DNA from: Cedecea neteri
Lineage (GTDB): Bacteria > Pseudomonadota > Gammaproteobacteria > Enterobacterales > Enterobacteriaceae
Length of the DNA: 64,000 nt
Assembly: GCF_000758305.1 (NCBI RefSeq)
Contig: NZ_CP009458.1
Span: 1,426,001 to 1,490,000, forward strand
Reading direction: 5' to 3'
Part shown: positions 8,062 to 15,632 of the stretch, piece after piece
How positions within the stretch are numbered: position 1 is the first letter of the stretch
Layout: each line of letters starts with the position of its first letter
Notes under the pieces: model-generated
Databases searched by the model: none
Seen by the model: the letters and a program-made list of their open reading frames with translations, nothing else
What the model was told of the DNA's origin: nothing
Program-made: the position numbers and the translations under genes

Positions 8062-9534
8062 TTACGCGTTCAGCAGCGGCTCTGCAGTTTTCTCCACCAG
8101 CGCCAGCAGGACTTTGACATCCTCCAGGGTGACGGTTGGGTTCAGCAGGGTCAGCTTCAGGCAGGTCACGCCGTTATGCTCTGTCACGCCAACGTTCGCG
8201 CGGCCAGATTCCAGCAGCGCATCGCCGATTTTCTGGTTCAGCAGCGCGATTTCCGCATCGCTGCGGCCAGCCAGGCTTGCAGGACGGAAGCGGAACAGCA
8301 CGCTTGCCAGCTGAGGCTGCATCACCAGCTCCAGAGCAGCGTGGTCAGCCACATAGGCCGCCACATTCTTCGCCATGGTCACGCCGTGATCGATGATTTC
8401 AGCGTACTGCTTCTGGCCCAGCGCTTCCAGGCCCATCCACAGCTTCAGAGCGTCAAAGCGGCGGGTGGTCTGCAGCGACTTGGACACCAGGTTCGGTACG
8501 CCTTGCTCTTCGTCGAACTCGGAGTTCAGGTAGGCCGCCTGGTAGCGCATCAGCTCGTAGTGGCGAGCATCTTTCAGCAGGAACGCGCCGCAGCTGATGG
8601 TCTGGAAGAACTGCTTGTGGAAGTCCAGGGTAACGGAATCCACCAGCTCCAGGCCGTTCAGGTAGTCGCGATACTTCTCGGAGAGCAGCAGCGCGCCGCC
8701 CCAGGCTGCATCAACGTGGACCCAAATCTGGTGCTCTGCGGCCAGCTTCGCGATGTCGCTCAGCGGGTCGATAGCGCCTGCATCGGTCGTACCGGCAGTG
8801 GCGACGATAGCCATGATCTGCTCGCCGTTCGCTTTCGCCTGGGCGATTTTAGCCGCCAGGTCGGTAACGTCCATGCGGGCAAACTCATCGGTTTTCACCA
8901 GCGTGACTGACTGATAGCCCATGCCCATCAGCGCCATGTTTTTCTGCACGGAGAAGTGGGCATTTTCAGAGCACAGCACTCTGATTTTGCGGATATCACC
9001 GGTCAGGCCGTCCTGCTGGACAGAGTGGCCCTGACGCGCAAAGTAAGCGTCACGCGCCAGCATCAGGCCCATCAGGTTGCTCTGAGTCCCGCCGCTGGTG
9101 AACACGCCCGCATCGCCAGGCTGGTAACCGACCTGAGCGCGCAGCCATTCGATCAGCTTCATCTCAATGATGGTCGCCGACGGGCTTTGGTCCCAGGAGT
9201 CCATGCTCTGGTTGGTGGCGTTGATCAGCACTTCTGCGGCCTGGCTAACCACCAGGCTTGGGCAGTGCAGGTGCGCCACGCACTGCGGGTGATGCACCAG
9301 CAGGCTGTCTTTTAAGAAATACTCAATCGCGCGTTCAATCGCGACCTGGTTGCCCAGGCCCTGTGGATTGAAGTCGAGCTGAATACGTTCTTTCAGCTCG
9401 GCGACGGTTTTGCCCTGGTACATCTGGGGCTGCTGCAGCCATTCCACTACGGCCTGGCTGGTCTGGGCGATCGCCTGCTGGTATTCCTCAATGCTCTGGG
9501 CAGAGGAGGCCAGAATCGGGTTAGATCGGGACAT
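8062..9534 (-). CDS. ddc: L-2,4-diaminobutyrate decarboxylase
   Basis: This 490-residue group II PLP decarboxylase converts L-2,4-diaminobutyrate to 1,3-diaminopropane. Visible features are TSGGTQSNLMGL, the PLP-aspartate region WVHVDAAWGGALL and the Schiff-base lysine K307 in TLDFHKQFFQ. It lies 14 nt downstream of the aminotransferase that makes its substrate, so the two form one operon. The family also contains glutamate and aromatic decarboxylases, but the Dat partner makes Ddc the best reading. Confidence 0.92.
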   Translation of the reverse strand: MSRSNPILASSAQSIEEYQQAIAQTSQAVVEWLQQPQMYQGKTVAELKERIQLDFNPQGLGNQVAIERAIEYFLKDSLLVHHPQCVAHLHCPSLVVSQAAEVLINATNQSMDSWDQSPSATIIEMKLIEWLRAQVGYQPGDAGVFTSGGTQSNLMGLMLARDAYFARQGHSVQQDGLTGDIRKIRVLCSENAHFSVQKNMALMGMGYQSVTLVKTDEFARMDVTDLAAKIAQAKANGEQIMAIVATAGTTDAGAIDPLSDIAKLAAEHQIWVHVDAAWGGALLLSEKYRDYLNGLELVDSVTLDFHKQFFQTISCGAFLLKDARHYELMRYQAAYLNSEFDEEQGVPNLVSKSLQTTRRFDALKLWMGLEALGQKQYAEIIDHGVTMAKNVAAYVADHAALELVMQPQLASVLFRFRPASLAGRSDAEIALLNQKIGDALLESGRANVGVTEHNGVTCLKLTLLNPTVTLEDVKVLLALVEKTAEPLLNA

Positions 9535-9548
9535 ATTTATTACTCCAG

Positions 9549-10934
9549 TCAGACAGCTTTTGCGCCAGCGGCTAACAAGGCTTTTTCAAATTTACTCAGG
9601 AAGATTTCCAGCTCGTCGTCGCTGATCAGCAGGGACGGCAGCAGGCGCAGCACACAGCCGTTACGGCCACCGCGCTCCAGAATCAGGCCCGCTTCGAAGC
9701 ATTTTTTCTGGATCAGGGCAGACAGCGCGCCGTCGGCCGGGTAGCAACCCATGTGATCCTGTGCTTCTTCTGGCTTCACGATCTCAATGCCGAGCATCAG
9801 GCCCAGGCCGCGAACGTGGCCGATAGCCGGGTAGCGTTTCTGCAGATCGTACAGTTTGCCTTTCAGCCATTCGCCCTGAGCGGCAACTTTGTCAGCGACT
9901 TTGTTGTCTTTCAGGTACTTCAGGGTGGTCAGGCCGGTCGCCATCGCCAGCTGGTTGCCGCGGAAGGTGCCGGTGTGGTGACCTGGTTCCCAGGCATCGA
10001 TCTCTTTTCTCAGGCCCAGTACGGCCAGCGGCAGACCGCCGCCAACGGCTTTGGACATCACGATGATGTCTGGCTCAATGCCAGCGTGTTCGTAGGCGAA
10101 CAGTTTGCCGGTACGGGCAAAGCCAGCCTGAACTTCATCGATGATCAGCACGATGCCATGCTCTTTGGTCACTTTGCGGATGCGCTGCAGCCACTCGGCA
10201 GGAGCCGGGTTCACGCCGCCTTCGCCCTGAACGGCTTCGAGGATCACGGCCGCAGGTTTGCGCACGCCGCTTTCAACGTCGTTGATCAGGTTGTCGAAGT
10301 AATAGGTCAGCGCTTTCACGCCCGCGTCGCCGCCAATGCCCAGCGGGCAGCGGTATTCGTGCGGGTATGGCAGGAACTGTACTTCCGGCATCAGGCCGTT
10401 GATGGCCGCTTTCGGAGACAGGTTGCCGGTCACGGACAGCGCGCCGTGGGTCATCCCGTGGTAGCCGCCGGAGAAGCTGATTACGCCGCTGCGGCCGGTG
10501 TGTTTCTTAGCCAGCTTGATAGCGGCTTCTACTGCGTCCGCGCCGGATGGGCCGCAGAACTGCAGGCAGTACTCTTTACCCTGGCTCGGCAGTAAAGAGA
10601 GCAGGTATTCTGAGAACTCGTCTTTTAACGGCGTAGTCAGATCCAAAGTATGTAACGGCAAGCCGCTGGTAATGACGTTTTGGATGCTTTGCAGGATGTC
10701 AGGGTGGTTGTGGCCAAGCGCCAACGTGCCCGCACCGGCCAGACAGTCAAGGTAACGGTTACCTTCAACGTCGATGATCCAGGCGCCCTGGGCTTTGGCT
10801 ATAGCGAACGGTAATTTGCGCGGGTAACTTCTGACATTCGATTCGAATTCAGCCTGTCGTGCCAAATAGGTTTCGTTGGTAGCGTTTGCAGATTTTGCAT
10901 CTAAAGTATCAATACGGACTTTATCCGTCATCAT
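9549..10934 (-). CDS. dat: Diaminobutyrate--2-oxoglutarate aminotransferase
   Basis: This 461-residue class III PLP aminotransferase makes L-2,4-diaminobutyrate from aspartate semialdehyde and glutamate. Motifs include LAGAGTLALGHNHPDI, SGADAVEAAIKLA, ILIIDEVQAGFART region IIDEVQAG and the PLP lysine K295 in VMSKAVGGGLPLAVLG. Upstream GGAGAGATATG supplies the ribosome binding site (the annotated start is the first of two consecutive ATGs). Dat and Ddc together form the norspermidine/1,3-diaminopropane route found in Acinetobacter and many enterobacteria. Confidence 0.93.
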   Translation of the reverse strand: MMTDKVRIDTLDAKSANATNETYLARQAEFESNVRSYPRKLPFAIAKAQGAWIIDVEGNRYLDCLAGAGTLALGHNHPDILQSIQNVITSGLPLHTLDLTTPLKDEFSEYLLSLLPSQGKEYCLQFCGPSGADAVEAAIKLAKKHTGRSGVISFSGGYHGMTHGALSVTGNLSPKAAINGLMPEVQFLPYPHEYRCPLGIGGDAGVKALTYYFDNLINDVESGVRKPAAVILEAVQGEGGVNPAPAEWLQRIRKVTKEHGIVLIIDEVQAGFARTGKLFAYEHAGIEPDIIVMSKAVGGGLPLAVLGLRKEIDAWEPGHHTGTFRGNQLAMATGLTTLKYLKDNKVADKVAAQGEWLKGKLYDLQKRYPAIGHVRGLGLMLGIEIVKPEEAQDHMGCYPADGALSALIQKKCFEAGLILERGGRNGCVLRLLPSLLISDDELEIFLSKFEKALLAAGAKAV

Positions 10935-11342
10935 ATCTCTCCTACAACCGTCGGCATGAGCGCAGCGGCTGAATTAAGTAAACAATACTCGTCATGCTTC
11001 AAGTTGAAACTCGAATTATCCAGAGTATAGGTATGGGTTAGGGTGCATAAAACGCCGCCAATATATGGCTTTTTACCCCCCCACTCAATCATTTATTTTT
11101 TCCGATTTTTTTAATTTAAAATCAATGGATTGAAGACTCTTTTGCCGGGTATCCAGACATCCGATCTCTCAACTATTGGCAATGGCAGGAAAAAAAGCCC
11201 CCTGAAAGGCCTAAATTTGCGTATTAAAACGGTCTGGACAGACCAGATTCTGGGGGTTAGAAATAATTAACAACAAAAAATTACCCTGGGACATTGATTG
11301 GCAACAGGGGTTGCATTTTTTACCCGCAAACCTGGCGCTGGT
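10935..11342. other. Intergenic region upstream of dat
   Basis: This 408-bp AT-rich gap separates lysR-type 11343-12209 from dat, both on the minus strand. It holds a 14-bp palindrome GGTCTGGACAGACC (11231-11244) that could be an operator. It also contains, on the minus strand, an imperfect GC-rich hairpin followed by eight T residues near 11190-11215 that may terminate the regulator transcript. No plausible small gene is seen. Confidence 0.45.
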
Positions 11343-12209
11343 TCAGCTTCCGCGGCAAAAAACGCCCACCTGTTTTTCAATAATGTCTGCCAGGTAATCC
11401 CGAATCGGGTTAGGTTCAGATGACGCTCGTGGCAGACAAATGCCTAATGAAGGGAGAGCGGGAAGCGTCTGGATCACCGGGAGATCGGCAGGTTTTCCTA
11501 CCTGCGTTCTTGGCGTCACGCCTAATCCGGCTCGTGCCGCTGCCCACAGGCCGTTCAGACTGCTGCTGGTAAAGGCTATCCGCCAGGGGATCCCTGCACA
11601 ATCCAGGGCCTCAATGGCGTGACGGCGTAAAATGCAGGGGGCATCAAAAACCACTAAAGGCAGCGGCTGCCCATTGGCGAGGCATGTCTCTACCTGCTCG
11701 GGGATGCCCATCCAGTGCAGCGGGATTTTGCCTATCTCATTCTCCACGAAATCCGATGGCGTTTGCCAGAGTAAGGCCAAATCCAGCTGGGAATGATTGA
11801 GGGCGGATTCCAGCTCTGCGTTTCGTGCTATACGTGCTTCAAGAATGACGGCGGGGTGGGCGCGACAAAATGACCCAAGAACGTCGGTTAACAGGCCTTC
11901 ACCAAAATCCTCCTGAAACCCTACCCGTAAGAGCCCACTCAGCGGCGTGTCGGCCACCGCAGCCATTGCGGCATCATTCAGCTCCAGCAGGCGTTTCGCA
12001 TAACTCAACACAATTTCGCCCGTCGGCGTCAGCGCCAGGCCCCGGCCTGATTTTTTGACGACCGGCGTTCCGACCTGCTCTTCCAGTTTCTTCAACTGGG
12101 CGCTGACCGCTGAGGTTGATCGCCCCAGCCGGTCAGCTGCCCGGGCAAAGCTGCCGAGTGCCATGCCGGTAACAAAAGTGCGGAGAACGTCGAGATCTAA
12201 ATTCGTCAT
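11343..12209 (-). CDS. LysR-family transcriptional regulator
   Basis: The 288-residue LTTR has an N-terminal winged helix (DLDVLRTFVTGMALGSFARAA, with SAVSAQLKKLEEQVG as recognition helix) and a PBP-like effector domain (LRVGFQEDF... ARAGLGVTPR). Its divergent partner at 12313 is the likely target. The 103-bp gap between them contains palindromes with LysR-site character. The effector is unknown. Confidence 0.9.
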   Translation of the reverse strand: MTNLDLDVLRTFVTGMALGSFARAADRLGRSTSAVSAQLKKLEEQVGTPVVKKSGRGLALTPTGEIVLSYAKRLLELNDAAMAAVADTPLSGLLRVGFQEDFGEGLLTDVLGSFCRAHPAVILEARIARNAELESALNHSQLDLALLWQTPSDFVENEIGKIPLHWMGIPEQVETCLANGQPLPLVVFDAPCILRRHAIEALDCAGIPWRIAFTSSSLNGLWAAARAGLGVTPRTQVGKPADLPVIQTLPALPSLGICLPRASSEPNPIRDYLADIIEKQVGVFCRGS

Positions 12210-12218
12210 GATTATTGT

Positions 12219-12280
12219 CCTGAAAATCAGGATTGTTGGTTAAAAAATATCTGATTTTTAGAATGATACTCAATGAGTAT
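12219..12280. promoter_or_regulatory. Probable LysR operators in a divergent promoter
   Basis: Two dyads lie between the LysR gene and the 12313 operon. CCTGAAAATCAGG (12219-12231) is a perfect 5-3-5 palindrome, with a degenerate copy TCTGATTTTTAGA about 20 bp on. ATACTCAATGAGTAT (12266-12280) is a 6-3-6 palindrome. Such paired dyads are usual for LTTR sites in divergent promoters. Assignment to this regulator is inferred from position. Confidence 0.5.
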
Positions 12281-12312
12281 GCTCAGGTTGTCAACAACAG
12301 CCAGGAGGCTTC

Positions 12313-12645
12313 ATGGGCGAAACATCACACGACATTCAGCGGGTTTTGAGCCGGGCGCCAAAGCTCGCCAGTATGAGCAACGACTTGTTATTCCTGGATA
12401 TCTGGGAAAGACCGGAACTGAATAAACGCGATCGCAGCCTGATCACCGTGGCGGCGCTGCTGGCGCTGTACAGACTTGAACAGCTACCGATTCATCTCGA
12501 TTTAGCGCGCCAAAATGGCGTCAGCGATGAGGAGTTAAGCGAGCTGATTACCCATCTGGCTTTTTATGCGGGCTGGCCTGCCGCCCACAGTGCGCTAAAG
12601 GTGCTGGATAAGCTGATCGTCGAATGTAATCAGGAGGAGCAATAA
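12313..12645 (+). CDS. Carboxymuconolactone decarboxylase family protein
   Basis: This 110-residue all-helical CMD-domain protein has the family core RDRSLITVAALLALYRLEQLPIH and LITHLAFYAGWPAAHSAL. It lacks the CxxC pair of AhpD-type peroxidases, so a non-redox role is more likely. AGGAGG sits 6 nt before the ATG. It abuts the tautomerase gene (stop TAA directly followed by ATG), and the pair lies divergent from a LysR regulator. Such pairs are often linked to degradation of small aromatic or quinone compounds; substrate is unknown. Confidence 0.85.
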   Translation: MGETSHDIQRVLSRAPKLASMSNDLLFLDIWERPELNKRDRSLITVAALLALYRLEQLPIHLDLARQNGVSDEELSELITHLAFYAGWPAAHSALKVLDKLIVECNQEEQ

Positions 12646-13032
12646 ATGCCGGTACTTCATGTCACCTTATTAAAAGGAAAAACGGAGGCCTGGCTGGCGG
12701 CGGTTTCATCCAGCATACAGCGGGCGCTGGTGGAGGCATTTGAGGTGCCGGAGACGGATTTGTTTCAGGTTTTTAGCGAGCAAGATAAATCGGCGCTGCG
12801 GTTTGATCGTCACTATATGGCGGGACCCCGCAGCGATGACTGGCTTCTGATTGAAATAACGGCCGGTAAGCCGCGGAGTATTGAGACGAAGCAACGTTTT
12901 TACCGGGTCATTACCGAGCAACTTGCCGAGTCACCGGGCATTCATCCCAACGACGTTATGGTCGTCATTCGACATAATAATGCTGAGGACTGGTCGTTTG
13001 GTGGGGGCAAGGCGAGTTTGCTCCCGGAGTAA
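12646..13032 (+). CDS. Tautomerase-superfamily protein
   Basis: This 128-residue protein begins MPVLHVTLLKGKT, giving the N-terminal catalytic proline of the 4-oxalocrotonate tautomerase/MSAD superfamily after methionine removal. It is longer than a 62-residue 4-OT monomer and resembles the fused two-domain type (IEITAGKPRSIETKQRFYRV in the second half). It is directly fused in translation order to the CMD gene upstream. Substrate unknown. Confidence 0.85.
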   Translation: MPVLHVTLLKGKTEAWLAAVSSSIQRALVEAFEVPETDLFQVFSEQDKSALRFDRHYMAGPRSDDWLLIEITAGKPRSIETKQRFYRVITEQLAESPGIHPNDVMVVIRHNNAEDWSFGGGKASLLPE

Positions 13033-13068
13033 GATCTACCCCTTAAAATCGCTGGGCGCGGGGGAGTC

Positions 13069-13096
13069 ATCGCTGTATATTTTTATACACAACGAT
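13069..13096 (+). promoter_or_regulatory. ModE-like operator
   Basis: Arms ATCGCTGTATAT (13069-13080) and ATACACAACGAT (13085-13096) form a dyad with two mismatches. The CG-to-CG length is 24 bp, with half-sites CGnTnTAT/ATAnACAACG. This closely resembles the ModE operator of molybdate-transport genes (consensus half-site CGnTATAT) as I remember it. It lies 17 nt before the GTG of the downstream binding-protein gene, as expected for repression by ModE-molybdate. Confidence 0.6.
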
Positions 13097-13112
13097 CATA
13101 AGGACTCCCGCC

Positions 13113-14165
13113 GTGAACCTATTTACCCGCCGCCTGACGCTGGGCGCACTATTAGTACTTTCCCCGCTCGCCGCGCTGGCGAACCGCACGCTCACCGACC
13201 AGCTTGGCCGCCAGGTCACGATCCCCGACGAGGTTGATCGTGTCGTGGTACTTCAGCATCAAACGCTCAACCTGCTGGTGCAAATGAACGCCACCGACAA
13301 AGTGGTCGGCATTCTGGCGAACTGGAAGCAGCAGCTTGGCAGCGGCTACGCGCGCCTGGCGCCGGAGCTTGAGCACAAAGCTCAACTGGGCGATTTAACC
13401 AGCGTGGACACCGAAAAGCTGGTGGCGCTGCACCCTCAGGTGGTGTTCGTCACCAACTATGCGCCGCAGGAGATGATCGACAGCATTAGCAGACTTGGCA
13501 TCCCGGTTATCGCGATCTCGCTGCGCCACGACGCATCGGGCGAGCAGGGCAAGCTGAACCCGTCGATGCAGGACGAAGAGCAAGCCTACAATCTCGGCCT
13601 GAAAGAAGGCATCGAACTGATTGGCGAAGTCGTCAATAAAGAGAAGCAGGCCAAAGCGCTGATCGACGCCACTTTTGCCGAGCGCAAGCTGGTCAGCGAT
13701 CGCCTGAAAGACATTCCGGCAAGCCAGCGGGTGCGGGCTTATATGGCCAACCCTGACCTGACCACCTACGGTTCCGGAAAATATACCGGCCTGATGATGG
13801 CCCATGCGGGCGCGCTGAACGTGGCGGCGTCGACCGTGAAAGGCTTCAAGCAGGTATCGATGGAGCAGGTGATCGCCTGGGATCCGCAGGTGATCTTCGT
13901 GCAGGATCGTTACCCCAAAGTGGTGGATGAGATCGTCAGCAAACCTGAATGGCAGCCGATCGGCGCGGTGAAAAACCATCAGGTCTGGCTGATGCCGGAA
14001 TACGCCAAAGCCTGGGGCTACCCGATGCCGGAAGCGATGGCGATTGGCGAGCTGTGGATGGCGAAAAAATTGTATCCCGCCAGATTCAAAGACATCGACA
14101 TGAAGAAAGTGGCCGACAGCTGGTATCAGCGTTTTTATCGCACCCACTATGAAGGCGTAGAGTAA
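13113..14165 (+). CDS. FepB/BtuF/MolA-type ABC substrate-binding protein
   Basis: This 350-residue periplasmic binding protein has a signal peptide (MNLFTRRLTLGALLVLSPLAALA), then TLTDQLGRQVTIPDEVDRVVVL, the class III binding-protein N-terminus used for iron chelates, cobalamin and, in Haemophilus MolA, molybdate/tungstate. The start is GTG with AAGGA 8 nt upstream. No permease or ATPase gene adjoins it. The ModE-like box upstream and the ModA-like gene downstream (1-nt overlap TAATG) point to an oxyanion ligand. This is inferred; an iron chelate remains possible. Confidence 0.82.
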   Translation: MNLFTRRLTLGALLVLSPLAALANRTLTDQLGRQVTIPDEVDRVVVLQHQTLNLLVQMNATDKVVGILANWKQQLGSGYARLAPELEHKAQLGDLTSVDTEKLVALHPQVVFVTNYAPQEMIDSISRLGIPVIAISLRHDASGEQGKLNPSMQDEEQAYNLGLKEGIELIGEVVNKEKQAKALIDATFAERKLVSDRLKDIPASQRVRAYMANPDLTTYGSGKYTGLMMAHAGALNVAASTVKGFKQVSMEQVIAWDPQVIFVQDRYPKVVDEIVSKPEWQPIGAVKNHQVWLMPEYAKAWGYPMPEAMAIGELWMAKKLYPARFKDIDMKKVADSWYQRFYRTHYEGVE

Positions 14166-14869
14166 TGACCTTACAGATCCTGGCGGCCGGAAGCCTGAGG
14201 CGGGTCTGGCAACCGCTTATGGCCCAGTTTGAGCAGGAAACTGGCCTGCTGACAGAAACGCAGTTTGGGCCTGCGGGTCTGCTAAGGGCGCGTATAGAAG
14301 CCGGTGAAAACTGTTCGCTGTTTGCGTCGGCAAACATGGCGCATCCGCACATGCTGCTGGAGCAGGGCAAAGTGCGGGCGGTTCAGCGGTTTGCCGGGAA
14401 TGCCCTTTGCCTGACGGCGGCGGCGTACTGCGTTGAGGAGCAAAGTACCTGGCTAACGCTATTGAGCAATCCAGCCTTACGCATTGGCACCTCCACGCCG
14501 GGCAGCGATCCGTCCGGGGATTATACCTGGCAGTTCTTTGCCAGATTTGAAGCTGAATTTGGCATCGCCCTGCAGCCGCGAGCCTTAGCTCTGGTTGGCG
14601 GGCCAGACACGCAGGCCGTGCCCGACGGCAGGCTTGCGGCGCAGTGGCTTATTGCCAGCGGCCAGGCCGATCTGATGATTGGCTACCGAAGCTATTCCGC
14701 AGCACTGAAAGCTCACCGTGAACTGCGGGTGTTCGAGATCCCGGCGCCCTACAATATTCAGGCCGATTATGGGCTGGCGGTGTGCGACGAACGGGCAGAG
14801 CCGCTGCGGGCTTTCCTGGTCTCGGATGCTGCGCGGCAAATACTGCGCGATTACGGTTTTGTCGTCTGA
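14165..14869 (+). CDS. ModA-like substrate-binding protein without signal peptide
   Basis: The 234-residue protein starts MTLQILAAGSLRRVWQPLMAQFEQETG, matching the mature ModA fold start (xxVxAAGSL). It continues with FASANMAHPHMLLEQGKV, TSTPGSDPSGDYTWQFFARFE and ADLMIGYRSYSAALK, typical of molybdate-binding proteins. There is no signal peptide, so it would stay in the cytoplasm unless it is co-exported. Its start overlaps the upstream gene's stop by one base. Oxyanion binding is inferred from fold, and a sensory or storage role is possible. Confidence 0.8.
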   Translation: MTLQILAAGSLRRVWQPLMAQFEQETGLLTETQFGPAGLLRARIEAGENCSLFASANMAHPHMLLEQGKVRAVQRFAGNALCLTAAAYCVEEQSTWLTLLSNPALRIGTSTPGSDPSGDYTWQFFARFEAEFGIALQPRALALVGGPDTQAVPDGRLAAQWLIASGQADLMIGYRSYSAALKAHRELRVFEIPAPYNIQADYGLAVCDERAEPLRAFLVSDAARQILRDYGFVV

Positions 14870-14873
14870 AAGT

Positions 14874-14901
14874 AAAAACCGCCGATGAAGGCGGTTTTTT
14901 T
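14874..14901 (+). terminator. Intrinsic terminator after the ModA-like gene
   Basis: AAAAACCGCC (14874-14883) and GGCGGTTTTTTT (14890-14901) form a strong hairpin with a T-run right after the stop codon. The A-rich flank also allows termination of yjcB from the other strand. Confidence 0.9.
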
Positions 14902-14918
14902 GAATGCTTCTCAGCCTG

Positions 14919-15200
14919 TTAAGGCATCATCGTCGGCCATTCGGGCGGCATTCTGGCGATGATCTCGACCAGCCCCGTTTTAAACGACGCCCAGATAATC
15001 GGGAAGTCGCCGAGCGTCAGACCCAATAAACCCATGGCAAACCAGCAGGATGCCGCAATTCCCAGCCCGCTGCTGATTATGGCTAAAGCCCGGTAATCCG
15101 AGCGGCGAAACTGAATATTCAGGCTGCTTGCCAAAAACATCAAAACCGCGCTAAGCAGCGGCCAGCGTATGAGCATCACGCCGGTGGTGATTGTTGCCAT
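14919..15200 (-). CDS. yjcB: YjcB family membrane protein
   Basis: This 93-residue inner-membrane protein of unknown function has two hydrophobic helices (about 7-26 and 36-62), with the conserved stretch SLNIQFRRSDYRALAIISSG between them and FAMGLLGLTLGDFPIIWA after. It matches E. coli YjcB in sequence pattern and position next to pdeC. A CRP-like site lies 50 nt upstream. Confidence 0.9.
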   Translation of the reverse strand: MATITTGVMLIRWPLLSAVLMFLASSLNIQFRRSDYRALAIISSGLGIAASCWFAMGLLGLTLGDFPIIWASFKTGLVEIIARMPPEWPTMMP

Positions 15201-15249
15201 GAACCTTGTTCCTCAAAATCTGCAATTTATTTTTCTGTTGCACTGATAA

Positions 15250-15265
15250 TGTGAAGTCTATCACT
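15250..15265. promoter_or_regulatory. CRP-like site in the yjcB-pdeC intergenic region
   Basis: TGTGAAGTCTATCACT fits TGTGA-N6-TCACA with one mismatch. It lies in the 432-bp gap (15201-15632) between divergent yjcB and pdeC. A second dyad, ATCACcagtattGTGAT, follows about 20 bp on with everted half-sites. No gene or RNA is otherwise recognised in the gap. Confidence 0.45.
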
Positions 15266-15632
15266 TTTGTGCGTTTAATCACCAGTATTGTGATGGTTTT
15301 TTGCACGGATTTGAGGCCGGGTTGGCGGGGTTTTTTAGGGAAACCGGGACGTGGATGGCGTGAACATTTTGTTTATCTGACGTTTACCACAATTTCGTTT
15401 AAATAATCATTCCCTGCTGCCTTAACCCCAGAAAAACTCATATTAACGCGGTGGGTTAAATCTTAAGCTAAACGGCATTCCGGTTTCTCTTATCTCATTG
15501 TTGCGCAAATTAATTTCCGCAGAGTTAACGGCTGAAGGCTATTGCTAAAGCGGGCTTTATGATGCAACGTAATCGGCGGTCATCAGGTTGTTCTAATAAA
15601 GTATAAAAACAGGCGCATAAAAGCAGAGACGT

